DNA of 64,000 bases, taken from contig NZ_RRCM01000001.1 in the NCBI RefSeq assembly GCF_003862485.1, positions 2,012,117-2,076,116 of the forward strand. The letters run 5' to 3'. The DNA is from Lachnoanaerobaculum orale (GTDB lineage: Bacteria > Bacillota > Clostridia > Lachnospirales > Lachnospiraceae). A program made the position numbers and the translations under genes. This document shows, one piece after another, positions 17,950 to 26,710 of the stretch. The notes under the pieces are model-generated. The model was not told the origin of the DNA. It worked only from the letters and a program-made list of their open reading frames with translations, and made no database searches. Positions within the stretch are counted from its first letter, which is position 1. Each line of letters starts with the position of its first letter.

Positions 17950-18729
17950 CTAAATATAATACAAGAACATATAATTATACTTTTTATACATCCACATACC
18001 TATACGAAGTATAAATAATGCATAAAATATACAGTATAAATGATATGTAAATGACGGTATTGTATTATGCAGTACTATTTCTCTAAGATAATTTATATAT
18101 ACAAAAACCGGATTTAAATAAATAAGCTTTGCCACTATACTTCCTTCAAATATCTTCACATCGTAAAATATGGCTGTAAAGTACATCAATGCAAGTGTAA
18201 ATATATCATAAAGATACTGTACATCTTTAAAGAATACAAACATTGCCGACAATATCAAGCCTGTGCCGACTATAAGTACAAACAGGCACACAATCGGAAA
18301 TATAATAAATATAAACTTCCAGGTAATTGTAATCCTATATGCTATTACAAATATAAAAAATATCACCAGTGTAAGCAGGAAGTTGATTGATGCAGCCATT
18401 ATCTTTGATATAAGAAACAAATACTTCGGTGCATTTACCTTTGTTATGATACCTGCATTCGATGTGATAGACTGCATACCGTTATCTGTAGCCTCTCTAA
18501 AGTAGTTAAACATAAGCTGTCCTGCAAACATATATATGGTATAGTGCTCCATAGTGTCTCCAAAGACTCTGTCGAACACAAAGCTCATAACAAGAAGCTG
18601 AAAGAGCGGTGCAATCATACTCCAAAGTATACCAAGGACGGATCTTTTATATCTTTTATTGAAATCTCGCTTTACCAGTTCACTGAACATAAACTGGTAT
18701 TGTTTTATTTTATTTATAAATATATTCAT
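17950..18729 (-). CDS. Polysaccharide ABC exporter, permease subunit (Wzm/TagG-like)
   Basis: A 259-aa integral membrane protein with six predicted helices. The N-terminal amphipathic segment (LVKRDFNKRYKRSVLGILWSM) is the hallmark of ABC-2 polysaccharide permeases. With the downstream ATPase it forms the transporter that moves the completed undecaprenyl-linked glycan across the membrane. Its presence, and the absence of Wzx and Wzy genes in the window, point to ABC-dependent assembly in which the full chain is made in the cytoplasm. Confidence 0.9.
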   Translation of the reverse strand: MNIFINKIKQYQFMFSELVKRDFNKRYKRSVLGILWSMIAPLFQLLVMSFVFDRVFGDTMEHYTIYMFAGQLMFNYFREATDNGMQSITSNAGIITKVNAPKYLFLISKIMAASINFLLTLVIFFIFVIAYRITITWKFIFIIFPIVCLFVLIVGTGLILSAMFVFFKDVQYLYDIFTLALMYFTAIFYDVKIFEGSIVAKLIYLNPVFVYINYLREIVLHNTIPSFTYHLYCIFYALFILRIGMWMYKKYNYMFLYYI

Positions 18730-18739
18730 CCTCTACCAC

Positions 18740-20413
18740 CTATGATATCTTAACAAGCTTTTTTAAATACGGAATATTTGCAAGCGGTGCTATCATGATA
18801 ATCGTAGTAACAAAAATTATAACTACAAAAAGCAGACACTCCGGAACCGAATTATCAATTTTAAATGTAATCCCACGGAACGATATCGTATCTCCTATCA
18901 GCCACATAACTAACGCATGAGAAAAATAGATTCCCATAGCAAGTTCAGATACTTTAATAATTATCTTCTTTATAAAAGTATTATCACCTTTCCAGCTTAA
19001 CTTGCATCCTAAGAGCATTATACCAAAAGCATACATTACATTACCAATCTCCAACTCACTAAAGAATGTGTGTGTAGACACTCCCAATCGCCTGGAAATC
19101 CCTTCTGTTAAAAGTATTGTCAATACTAAACCTATAACAGAACTTATCCCACCTAAAATTACAGGAATCTTTTCCTTGTTTTCATAGATCATTCTGCCAA
19201 TAAATAACACTGAGATATACCCAAGATTCATGTAAATAAAGAATGAATTCTGCAAAATCTGAACATCAAGTGAGAAATAATAAATAACACTATCAACGGC
19301 ACTTGGAATTAATAGTCCTAGTATAATAAAATAAATTCTCATTTTATTTGATAGTGATTCGTACATTATGTTCAATATAGGTGAAAAAAGGTAAATCCAA
19401 ATCAGCAAATATCCATACCACAAGTGTCCGGATACTCTTTTATTGAAAAAAATCATTAGAGTATCATGAATCACATTACCATCATTCCAAAGTATTTTTT
19501 TTGTCAATATAAATGCAAAACTCCAGACAAAAAGTGCTATTCCTGCTATAATCGCCTTTCTTATAGCCTTATCTAAACTTATCTTTCTCCCAAGTAAAAG
19601 TGCGCCTGATATCATCAAAAAGACAGGTACTGCAAATCTTGTAGCAGCATTTAATACCAATCCTTCTTTCCAAACAAGGCTTCCAAGCTCATGATTATTG
19701 AACACTCCACTGGACGCATGGATAACAGCTATCATAAAAGCCGAAACTATCTTCAAAAGATCCAATCCGATAAGTCTGTCTTTATTCTCTCTTTTTTGCT
19801 CAGGGAAGAACCTTTTAGAGATTAATGATATCGCAACTAAAAATACCCAAATGATAACGGCTAAAGGTACAAGATTTTTTCTTGTCAAAAATGTAGAGCT
19901 ATCGGTATTTAACTTTACTTCAAAGTTCATCCAGCCTTCAGACTCACTATCGGTATATCCATCAAACCCTTGGTCTCCCTGTACAGATATAATTCTCGCC
20001 TTACCCTGCCATTTGTTCTGCTTAAGTACAAGTACTACATCTTCACCGTTTTGAAATTCAGCCTGTATGCTGTCTTTCATCCCGTCTATCCTGTCATAGC
20101 TTCTCCAGAGCAGTCCACCGTCTTTTTCAATCCAACCTTTTGAAAAAATATCACCCGGTTTTTTACTTTCTCCGTTGACAATGACTTCCTTTAAAAAAAT
20201 CTCATTGCCTTCAGCTTTTTCATTTTGATCGTTGCTTGCAACTATCTGAATAGTGCTGCTTCCTTGTCCTTTTATAAGGAAAGCTATAGCAGATACTGCC
20301 AAAAACACTAAAAGTATCGGCAACGCCTTCTTTACTGTCTTAGAAACAGATTGTGGAATTGCCAATATGACAATTCCAACAATCAATAATACTGTTAAAA
20401 AAAGATTATCCAT
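18740..20413 (-). CDS. Acyltransferase-3 family membrane protein with N-terminal extracytoplasmic module
   Basis: A 557-aa protein. Two N-terminal helices and a segment of about 120 residues outside the membrane precede the acyltransferase-3 domain, which starts near RLIGLDLLKIVSAFMIAVIH with the conserved Arg-Asp and His, and has ten helices. Such enzymes O-acetylate or otherwise acylate surface sugars. The N-terminal segment (VIVNGESKKPGDIFS..GGLLW) resembles the first external segment of the large membrane protein at 8.4-11.4 kb, which suggests a shared substrate-binding or partner-binding module. It probably modifies the exported polysaccharide. Confidence 0.8.
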   Translation of the reverse strand: MDNLFLTVLLIVGIVILAIPQSVSKTVKKALPILLVFLAVSAIAFLIKGQGSSTIQIVASNDQNEKAEGNEIFLKEVIVNGESKKPGDIFSKGWIEKDGGLLWRSYDRIDGMKDSIQAEFQNGEDVVLVLKQNKWQGKARIISVQGDQGFDGYTDSESEGWMNFEVKLNTDSSTFLTRKNLVPLAVIIWVFLVAISLISKRFFPEQKRENKDRLIGLDLLKIVSAFMIAVIHASSGVFNNHELGSLVWKEGLVLNAATRFAVPVFLMISGALLLGRKISLDKAIRKAIIAGIALFVWSFAFILTKKILWNDGNVIHDTLMIFFNKRVSGHLWYGYLLIWIYLFSPILNIMYESLSNKMRIYFIILGLLIPSAVDSVIYYFSLDVQILQNSFFIYMNLGYISVLFIGRMIYENKEKIPVILGGISSVIGLVLTILLTEGISRRLGVSTHTFFSELEIGNVMYAFGIMLLGCKLSWKGDNTFIKKIIIKVSELAMGIYFSHALVMWLIGDTISFRGITFKIDNSVPECLLFVVIIFVTTIIMIAPLANIPYLKKLVKIS

Positions 20414-20423
20414 CTTCTATTTC

Positions 20424-21023
20424 CTATGCTTTTAAATGTTCTTTTCCTGCCAATGTCTTATAAAAAATACTCATAATAAGATGGTCGTATATCATATGTA
20501 TATCTTCCGTTACCTGCATACTCATAACATCTGCACATAGTGAAACATCAGACATCTGCTTAAGCTTACCGCCGTCATAGCCTGTGATTCCTATTATCTT
20601 GTTACCGCAAGACTTGGCATATTCTACCGCATTCAACACATTTTTAGAGTTACCGCTTCCTGATATCGCCATAACTATATCACCTTCTTTGATGACTCCC
20701 TCAAGCTGGAAACGGAACACTTCCTCAAAACCTATATCATTCGAAATAGCCATCATTGTAGCTACATTGTCATTAAGACAAAGAAGCTTGAACTTCGGCT
20801 CTCCCTTCTTATAAAGATACTCACTTACACCTTTATTGAAGTCATTTTGATAATGTGATGCGGTTGCTGAACTTCCACCGTTACCGAATACAAAGATGGT
20901 TCCTCCCGCCTTTCTGGTATCATCCATCAAATTCATAGCCTTGTTAATATCTTCTACATTCAACTTCTTCAATGTCTCTATCTCAAGAGCAATATAGTCT
21001 TTAATACTGTTTGTATAATCCAT
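20424..21023 (-). CDS. SIS-domain sugar-phosphate isomerase, GmhA-like
   Basis: A SIS isomerase of 199 aa when started at ATG 21023. I prefer that start because AGAGG lies five bases before it, whereas the GTG at 21029 overlaps the Shine-Dalgarno. Motifs are FGNGGSSATASHYQND and AISGSGNSKNV, with a C-terminal TEDIHMIYDH carrying the likely catalytic His. It is only distantly similar to the SIS protein at 0.5 kb and closer to isomerases found with HddA-like kinases in capsule loci. The upstream genes are an epimerase and a GHMP kinase, so these three probably make the first activated heptose-type precursor. Confidence 0.8.
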   Translation of the reverse strand: MDYTNSIKDYIALEIETLKKLNVEDINKAMNLMDDTRKAGGTIFVFGNGGSSATASHYQNDFNKGVSEYLYKKGEPKFKLLCLNDNVATMMAISNDIGFEEVFRFQLEGVIKEGDIVMAISGSGNSKNVLNAVEYAKSCGNKIIGITGYDGGKLKQMSDVSLCADVMSMQVTEDIHMIYDHLIMSIFYKTLAGKEHLKA

Positions 21024-21031
21024 TTTCACCT

Positions 21032-21976
21032 CTAATTCATTTTCAATACATTTTCTACTGTAAGTGCTACCGACTCATCAGACTCATGTTTTGCCTTCCA
21101 ACCTGCTGCATGAATCTTTGACAGGTCATACTGGAACTTAGGTACATCACCTTTCCATCCGCCCTTTCCACCTGTATATTCATAAGGTATTCCGGTCAAT
21201 CCCATCTTATCAACAACAATATCCGCAATAGTCTTTACGCTGCTTTGTGTACTTACTCCCAAGTTATAAAGTGTGATTCCTGTATCCTTCACATCCTTAA
21301 ACTGCATTATTGCCTCTACCAGATCAAGTACATAAATATAAGGCTTACACTGTGTTCCGTCACCAAGTATTCTTAAGTGACTTGGATCAGCCTTAAGTCG
21401 TTTCACAAAGTCAAAGATAACACCATGTGTAAGTCTGGGTCCTATAACATTCGGGAATCTGAATATAAGGGCCTTAATATCATTCATATAGCTGTAAGCT
21501 GATATAAGTGCTTCAGAGCCGAGTTTAGCAGCCCCGTAATATGATATCGGACGAAGGTTCGGTTCATCCTCAGATACGTTTTTCCCTTCCTTTTCACCAT
21601 ATACAGCTGAAGTAGACGCAAAGAAGAACTTCTTAACATCGTACTTTCTCATGGCCTGAAGCAATTCAAATGTTGTTGAGTATGTATTCTCATACTCTAT
21701 TGAAGGGTCATTTGCACTTGCCTGAATATCTGAGTTTGCTGCCAAATGGAATACGTACTCAAACTTTTCCTTTTCAAATACTTCTTCCAATTTTTCTCTA
21801 TCACAAATATTCTGCTCATAGAATTTAAAATGCGGATTGTCCTTCAAATGTTCAATATTCTTCTTTGTACCTATAAAAAAGTTATCGATACATACTACAT
21901 CATTACCCTCAGCAAGCAAACTGTCTATCAAATGGCTGCCGATAAATCCTGCGCCACCTGCAACTAATACCTTCAT
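21032..21976 (-). CDS. NAD-dependent nucleotide-sugar epimerase/dehydratase
   Basis: An extended SDR enzyme of about 314 aa. The Rossmann motif GGAGFIGS is at the N-terminus, with the catalytic Ser-Thr pair in ASTSAVYG and YYGAAKLGSE as the YxxxK motif. I start it at ATG 21976 because AAAGGAGA is six bases upstream and MKVLVAGG is the natural N-terminus; an earlier ATG at 22009 lies inside the previous gene. It resembles UDP-glucose 4-epimerase-like and ADP/GDP-heptose-type epimerases. It provides a nucleotide sugar in the cytoplasm for the glycosyltransferases downstream. Confidence 0.85.
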   Translation of the reverse strand: MKVLVAGGAGFIGSHLIDSLLAEGNDVVCIDNFFIGTKKNIEHLKDNPHFKFYEQNICDREKLEEVFEKEKFEYVFHLAANSDIQASANDPSIEYENTYSTTFELLQAMRKYDVKKFFFASTSAVYGEKEGKNVSEDEPNLRPISYYGAAKLGSEALISAYSYMNDIKALIFRFPNVIGPRLTHGVIFDFVKRLKADPSHLRILGDGTQCKPYIYVLDLVEAIMQFKDVKDTGITLYNLGVSTQSSVKTIADIVVDKMGLTGIPYEYTGGKGGWKGDVPKFQYDLSKIHAAGWKAKHESDESVALTVENVLKMN

Positions 21977-21986
21977 AATATCTCCT

Positions 21987-22973
21987 TTAATTCCAATATT
22001 TGTCGCCAATATATATCACACTGGTACCGTCTCTCTCAAATGAGAAATCAAGTTCTCTTAGGCCTATAGCTTTTTTCAGCTGATCTTGCTTTTCTTCCTC
22101 ACAATAGAACAGAAGGAATCCGCCTCCACCGGCTCCCAGAAGCTTTCCTCCTAAAGCACCGTTTTTCATAGCAATCTCATAAGCCTCGTCTATTGCCGGG
22201 TTTGCAATACCTGATGCAAGTTCTTTCTTTAACTGCCATCCTTCATCAAGTATCTTTCCAAATGAAGAGATATCATTATTTTCCAGCGCAACCTTCATAT
22301 CCTTTGCAAGCCCACACATCTTAAGAAGATTTCTTGCTTTATCATCTGAAGTTATGTTCTTTGTCTGCTCAGCCAATATAGTATTTGCAGAGCGAGTTGT
22401 CCCTGTATAGAACATAAGTAAGTTTTTCTGGAGTTTTTTGTATGTCTTGCCCTCCATAAGTATCGGCTCATGTGAAACCGATCCGTCCTGATTGAACTTG
22501 ATGAAATTCAGTCCACCAAGTGCGGCACCATACTGATCCTGCTTTCCTATAGGATTTCCAAGTTTTTCTATCTCAACTTCACATGCAAGCTTAGCTAATT
22601 TGTCTTTTGACACGAACTTTCCCTTATAGCAATTTAAGGTATTTAAAAGACCTACAGTAAATGTACTTGAAGATCCCAGTCCTGTTCCTCCGGGAATATC
22701 TGCTGTTGATGAGATTTCCACACCGTGAATACCCATGTCCGTCAGCACTTGTCTGAAGATTCGATGCTTAATCTGATCCGGACTGTCTACCAACTCATTT
22801 TCAGAATATTTTAATAATGTCTGGTTTTCATTAAAATACGGATGAATGGAAATATAGCAATATTTATTGATAGATGTACTTAGTACACATCCACCATATT
22901 TCTCATAGAAATTTGCCATATCGCTTCCACCCCCACAAAAGCTCACACGAAAGGGGGTTTTTGTAATAATCAT
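21987..22973 (-). CDS. GHMP-family sugar kinase, HddA-like (first gene of the cluster)
   Basis: A 328-aa kinase with the N-terminal TPFRVSFCGGGSDM, the ATP loop PGGTGLGSSSTF and the C-terminal KLLGAGGGGFLLFY. It is about the length of D-glycero-D-manno-heptose 7-phosphate kinases and a paralogue of the kinase at 11.5 kb. A consensus-like promoter lies 50-75 bases upstream and AAGGAGAG precedes the ATG, so this is the likely first gene of the long polysaccharide operon. Confidence 0.85.
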   Translation of the reverse strand: MIITKTPFRVSFCGGGSDMANFYEKYGGCVLSTSINKYCYISIHPYFNENQTLLKYSENELVDSPDQIKHRIFRQVLTDMGIHGVEISSTADIPGGTGLGSSSTFTVGLLNTLNCYKGKFVSKDKLAKLACEVEIEKLGNPIGKQDQYGAALGGLNFIKFNQDGSVSHEPILMEGKTYKKLQKNLLMFYTGTTRSANTILAEQTKNITSDDKARNLLKMCGLAKDMKVALENNDISSFGKILDEGWQLKKELASGIANPAIDEAYEIAMKNGALGGKLLGAGGGGFLLFYCEEEKQDQLKKAIGLRELDFSFERDGTSVIYIGDKYWN

Positions 22974-23022
22974 ACTTCTCTCCTTATATCAATCTCTTTG
23001 ATTTAATATATAATCGCTTGAC

Positions 23023-23050
23023 ATTATAGCATAGTTTCATTTTATGTAAA
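23023..23050 (-). promoter_or_regulatory. Promoter of the polysaccharide operon
   Basis: On the minus strand, TTTACA (23045-23050) and an extended TGCTATAAT (-10 at 23023-23028) are separated by 16 bp. It lies in the 120-bp gap between the GT2 gene at 23.1 kb and the GHMP kinase. It is the only good promoter seen before the 22-kb run of minus-strand genes. Confidence 0.65.
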
Positions 23051-23093
23051 AGGATTTTTACTTAAAAGCCGCTATATACAGCACTTTCTAACC

Positions 23094-23939
23094 TTATCTT
23101 CCACTTTTCCTAAGAACTTTATATAGTCCTCCCCTAAGATTCTTCGGTGAAAGTGTAATTAAAGCTGTCAATATTGTAGCAACTACAAATTCTGCCAGGT
23201 TGGTATATTTAAGCCTTTTTTGTAAAATTCTAAGTTTTATATATGTTTTGAAATACTCGAAACCGCCTCTTCTGTTCTCAAAGTTTCCAAGTCTTGCATG
23301 TACCAGTACTTTATCGATATTTGCAATTTTATATCCGTTTGAAAGCATTCTGCACCACAGATAATAGTCCTCAAGTCCTTTCAAGGGTTTATAACCGCCT
23401 ACATCCAACACTTCTTTTTTTCTGAAAAGTACTGTCATATGATTTAGCGGATTTCTGTATTTACCATATTTGTATAGGTCTTTATATGTAAGAGGCATCG
23501 TCTTGGTCCTGATTACTTCACCTTCTACGCTGAATTCATCTATATATCCTCCAAGTACCGATATATCTTTATGCTCATTCATATACTTCAACTGATATTC
23601 AAATCTGGTATCCGTAGCCATATCATCCGAGTCCATTCTGGCAACATAATCATACTTACACTTTTCAAGACCCTTTTGTAATGCAATACCGAGTCCCATA
23701 TTTTTTTCAAGCTGTACACATACGAAATCTATGTTATTTTTATTGAATTTATTTTTTTCTGCAGATATTACCTCTTCAAGCTCTTTTGTGAGTATTCCGT
23801 CTTTTACCAAAACCACCTCATCAGGCTTTAGAGTCTGATTCAAAATACTCTCCAGTGCTTTCTCTAAAAATCCGGGTTTTTCCTTAAAGTATACTGATAT
23901 CAAAACCGAAAACTTATCGCTAACTTCACACTCCCTCAC
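23094..23939 (-). CDS. GT2 glycosyltransferase
   Basis: A 281-aa family 2 transferase (FSVLISVYFKEKPGFLEKAL; metal motif ARMDSDDMA). This is the group seen in capsule loci with YIDEF and LKGLEDYYLWCRM segments. Translation starts at GTG 23939, overlapping the MFS gene by 14 bases, with AGAGAGG as ribosome binding site; no better start exists before the conserved N-terminus. It is separated from the main polysaccharide operon by that operon's promoter. A role in the same glycan is likely but not certain. Confidence 0.8.
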   Translation of the reverse strand: MRECEVSDKFSVLISVYFKEKPGFLEKALESILNQTLKPDEVVLVKDGILTKELEEVISAEKNKFNKNNIDFVCVQLEKNMGLGIALQKGLEKCKYDYVARMDSDDMATDTRFEYQLKYMNEHKDISVLGGYIDEFSVEGEVIRTKTMPLTYKDLYKYGKYRNPLNHMTVLFRKKEVLDVGGYKPLKGLEDYYLWCRMLSNGYKIANIDKVLVHARLGNFENRRGGFEYFKTYIKLRILQKRLKYTNLAEFVVATILTALITLSPKNLRGGLYKVLRKSGR

Positions 23940-25107
23940 ACTTTTTCCTCTCCCTTATCAACTTTACCGAGCACACCGCTATAAAAAGTCCTGCTATCGT
24001 TATAAAAATATTTAATGTCAGCATTGCCCTCATTCCCATATGGTCAATGATTGCTCCACCGAAGAGTGAACCCAGCACTGTGCCTGCCGATACCATCCCC
24101 GACATAAAGGCTTGACCTGTGGTTTGGTCTTTGTGGTCTACCACCATTCCTGTAAAGTACACAGATGCCGCCGCCAATATGGCAAAGCTGCAAATTTGTG
24201 ACAGCTGTGTAATGTAAATCATTGCTATATTTACAGATGAAAAGTACATAACCGCCTTTAATACATAGCCTAATGCGGCTATAATCATAAGGCTTCCGAC
24301 CTTTATCTTCTTCATTATATATGAAAAGGTAAACAAAACAGGTATCTCCACAACAGCCTGTATAAACATTGCCTTTCCCAGATTGGAGCTGTTACCGCCA
24401 AGTGACTGCACGATTTGCAAAAGATATGTAGCCACAATATTGTGTGAGAAGAACATGAAAAGTACTGCCAAAACCATCAAAGAAAAATACGGATACTTCT
24501 CTATAAATTGTATGACATTTGTTCTCTCATTCTCTCTTTCAGTTATCACTTTTTTCGTTGTGGGCATCATGATTACAATAAGTAAAAATAAAACTATCAT
24601 AATCAATCCTCCGACAGGGATTATATTTGTTCCGTGATTTAGTGCCAAATTTCCTATAACCAGGGCAAGAATTGCATATGTTGCGGAACCGCACCCCCTT
24701 GCCAATCCGAAGTTTATACTTACTCCCTCCTTTTCATATGCAAACAATGCACTGTTTATGAGCGGTAAGTATATACTTGTTATTATATACATAAGACCGA
24801 ACAGTATCGCCACCGTCCAATGGTTCTTTATCAAAAGCATCATTATACATACTATTATATAAGGTATACTAAGAATTATTATAAGTCTCTTCCATGTCAA
24901 TACTTCTATCCTGTCACATATATTCCCTGCAATTGGCTGTAATATAACCGCAATAAGACAAAATATTGCAGTTATTATGCCTATCAAACTGTTGTTAAAG
25001 CCGTTTCCCTGTAGGTAGAATGATATAAAACCCGCACCTACACAATAAAGCATCCAATATAGTCCCTGTAAAACTATATATTTGAGATTTGTCTCTCTTT
25101 CTCTCAT
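23926..25107 (-). CDS. Major facilitator superfamily transporter
   Basis: A 393-aa transporter with 12 predicted helices. The N-terminal YWMLYCVGAGFISFYLQGNGFNNSLIGII is typical of the LacY/MFS_1-like group, and the loop motif AGNICDRIEVLTWKR is the MFS loop 2-3 signature. The substrate may be a sugar, nucleoside or aromatic acid; it cannot be read from the sequence. It overlaps the upstream HAD gene by ATGA and the downstream GT2 gene by 14 bases, so the three form one operon. Confidence 0.75.
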   Translation of the reverse strand: MRERETNLKYIVLQGLYWMLYCVGAGFISFYLQGNGFNNSLIGIITAIFCLIAVILQPIAGNICDRIEVLTWKRLIIILSIPYIIVCIMMLLIKNHWTVAILFGLMYIITSIYLPLINSALFAYEKEGVSINFGLARGCGSATYAILALVIGNLALNHGTNIIPVGGLIMIVLFLLIVIMMPTTKKVITERENERTNVIQFIEKYPYFSLMVLAVLFMFFSHNIVATYLLQIVQSLGGNSSNLGKAMFIQAVVEIPVLFTFSYIMKKIKVGSLMIIAALGYVLKAVMYFSSVNIAMIYITQLSQICSFAILAAASVYFTGMVVDHKDQTTGQAFMSGMVSAGTVLGSLFGGAIIDHMGMRAMLTLNIFITIAGLFIAVCSVKLIRERKKCEGV

Positions 25108-25760
25108 TTGTTTTCCCTACTTATCCACTCTATTACCGCCTCCAAGTCAGGCTCTATTGCATCAACCTTTTCTCTTATCTCATCAGTAGGTTCTATAGTA
25201 TCAGGTACCATTATCACTCTTGCCCCTGCCGACAGTCCGCCTTTTATTCCGTTTATCGAATCCTCCAATACAAGGCATTCTTTTATATCTGTGCCGAGCT
25301 TTTTTGCCGCCTTTAAAAATATATCCGGTGCCGGCTTGCCGTTTTCTATCTCATCTCCACAGGTAAAGTCGTCAAAGTACTTATATACATCCGCCATTTT
25401 CAGATATCTTAGTGCAACCTCTCTCTTTGTGGAGCTTGCAAGGCAGGTCTTTATATTGTTTTCTTTAAGGAAAATGAGCAACTCATCAATACCCTTTTTC
25501 TTGGTTATACCGTGCTTCTTTATATGATTTGTTATATATTCTTCTCTTGCCTCCCTACCTTTGTCGATATCAAAGCCTTCTCCGGCATCTTCTTTCAATA
25601 TCTTATATACCAAAGTTTTATTGGCACCCTTTATCTTTAATATTGCCTCATCACTTATCGTAAGTCCTTGTAACTTGGCTGCATTTTGCCATGCATTTCC
25701 GTACAACCTCTCAGTATCAAACATAAGACCGTCCATATCAAACAGTACCGCTTTTATCAT
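25104..25760 (-). CDS. HAD hydrolase, beta-phosphoglucomutase-like
   Basis: A 218-aa HAD subfamily IA protein: DMDGLMFDTE with nucleophile Asp8, the conserved Ser-Thr-Lys in ASSTKREVALRYL, and LVLEDSINGIKGGLSAG as motif IV. This pattern fits beta-phosphoglucomutase or sugar phosphatase relatives. It is the first gene of the HAD-MFS-GT2 operon. The GGTGGTGG upstream of the ATG is a moderate ribosome binding site. Its cytoplasmic substrate is probably a sugar phosphate linked to the transporter. Confidence 0.75.
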   Translation of the reverse strand: MIKAVLFDMDGLMFDTERLYGNAWQNAAKLQGLTISDEAILKIKGANKTLVYKILKEDAGEGFDIDKGREAREEYITNHIKKHGITKKKGIDELLIFLKENNIKTCLASSTKREVALRYLKMADVYKYFDDFTCGDEIENGKPAPDIFLKAAKKLGTDIKECLVLEDSINGIKGGLSAGARVIMVPDTIEPTDEIREKVDAIEPDLEAVIEWISRENK

Positions 25761-25811
25761 AAAGCCACCACCTTTCTACTTTTAATAACATAGCATTTTT
25801 TTATGACAAAA

Positions 25812-25847
25812 TCCATATAAAAAGAGGAAGGCGATGTTCCTTCCTCT
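25812..25847 (-). terminator. Rho-independent terminator after the PIN-domain gene
   Basis: A perfect 9-bp stem (25823-25831 with 25839-25847) with a 7-nt loop is followed on the minus strand by TTTATATGGATTTT. It ends transcription of the UPF0175/PIN pair. Confidence 0.7.
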
Positions 25848-25856
25848 CAAACATTA

Positions 25857-26357
25857 TTACAGCCGGCTGCCAATCATACTAAGCAACATATTATAATATC
25901 TGTATCCTATATGTCTACCCGATTTCTTCAGTTGTTCTATACATTCTTTGACATCTTCAGACGTCAGCAAATTTTCATCGTACGCGACCATAATTATACC
26001 TATAGTTCCCATTACATTGTGTCCCAGATCTTTTGATACATTCCTCCCCTTAGCTTCATCCATCAATAATACATCTGCACTTAACTCATCTGCTAAAACT
26101 ATAGCTTCACTCTCACCTATATCAAGGCCTGTGACTCTTCTAAGAATATCTACCGCTTCTAAGCTACCTACCTCTTTAACTTCAATCTGAATATTATTTC
26201 TGATTATATCCTCTTCTTCAATAAAACGTTTATCTATCACCAACTCATCGAATACTGCTTGTGGAATAAGTATCTTACCAAATAATTTCTCCAATAAATA
26301 TACCTTGTCTATTTTTAAGAGTGAAATCAGAGGCGTTGTGTCGGAAACCACAATCAT
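25857..26357 (-). CDS. PIN-like protein (DUF3368), probable toxin
   Basis: A 166-aa protein. VVSDTTPLISLLKI gives the first PIN acidic residue. GLDIGESEAIVLADE and LLMDEAKGR give the remaining acidic positions. DUF3368 proteins are VapC-like ribonuclease candidates encoded with UPF0175 proteins, as here (5-base gap). The catalytic acidic set appears complete. The pair lies directly downstream of the BrxD/helicase operon but has its own promoter. Toxicity is inferred from family and arrangement. Confidence 0.75.
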   Translation of the reverse strand: MIVVSDTTPLISLLKIDKVYLLEKLFGKILIPQAVFDELVIDKRFIEEEDIIRNNIQIEVKEVGSLEAVDILRRVTGLDIGESEAIVLADELSADVLLMDEAKGRNVSKDLGHNVMGTIGIIMVAYDENLLTSEDVKECIEQLKKSGRHIGYRYYNMLLSMIGSRL

Positions 26358-26362
26358 AACTT

Positions 26363-26644
26363 CTACCTCATACTCTTTAACTTCTTAAAGGTATTTATAT
26401 CTTCTTCCAAATCATCTTGTATCAAATCATAATACGAATACCCGAGTTTATCATAAATTGTAATCAAGTCAGACTTGCTTACTCCTAAAATTTCTGCCGC
26501 TCTTCCATGTGATATTGTTTGATTATATATATATGGATATAAAAGCAAAGCATTTCTCCTAAGTTCAGACTCGGGATCCGCTGCGACGAGATACCTTGAC
26601 ATACCTATAGGTACATTGATGGTGATTGTCTCTGTAGCTACCAT
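26363..26644 (-). CDS. UPF0175 family protein, probable antitoxin
   Basis: A 93-aa small DNA-binding protein. The second half, GRAAEILGVSKSDLITIYDKLGY, is the helix-turn-helix typical of UPF0175. The N-terminal beta segment ITINVPIGMSRYL fits the family. It precedes the DUF3368/PIN gene, the order expected of antitoxin before toxin. It probably represses the promoter at 26677-26705 and neutralises the PIN protein. GGAGGAG gives a strong ribosome binding site. Confidence 0.75.
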   Translation of the reverse strand: MVATETITINVPIGMSRYLVAADPESELRRNALLLYPYIYNQTISHGRAAEILGVSKSDLITIYDKLGYSYYDLIQDDLEEDINTFKKLKSMR

Positions 26645-26676
26645 ATTACTCCTCCATATGTTCTTTATTTAATACA

Positions 26677-26705
26677 ATTATATATTTTATATATATGCTA
26701 TGCAA
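26677..26705 (-). promoter_or_regulatory. Promoter of the UPF0175/PIN pair
   Basis: On the minus strand, TTGCAT (26700-26705) and TATAAT (26677-26682) are 17 bp apart, in the 66-bp gap after the helicase stop. It gives the toxin-antitoxin pair independent expression. Confidence 0.6.
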
Positions 26706-26710
26706 CATCT

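Noticed and set aside
21977-22009. Earlier ATG for the epimerase
   Set aside because: It lies inside the preceding kinase gene and has no ribosome binding site, whereas AAAGGAGA precedes the ATG at 21976.
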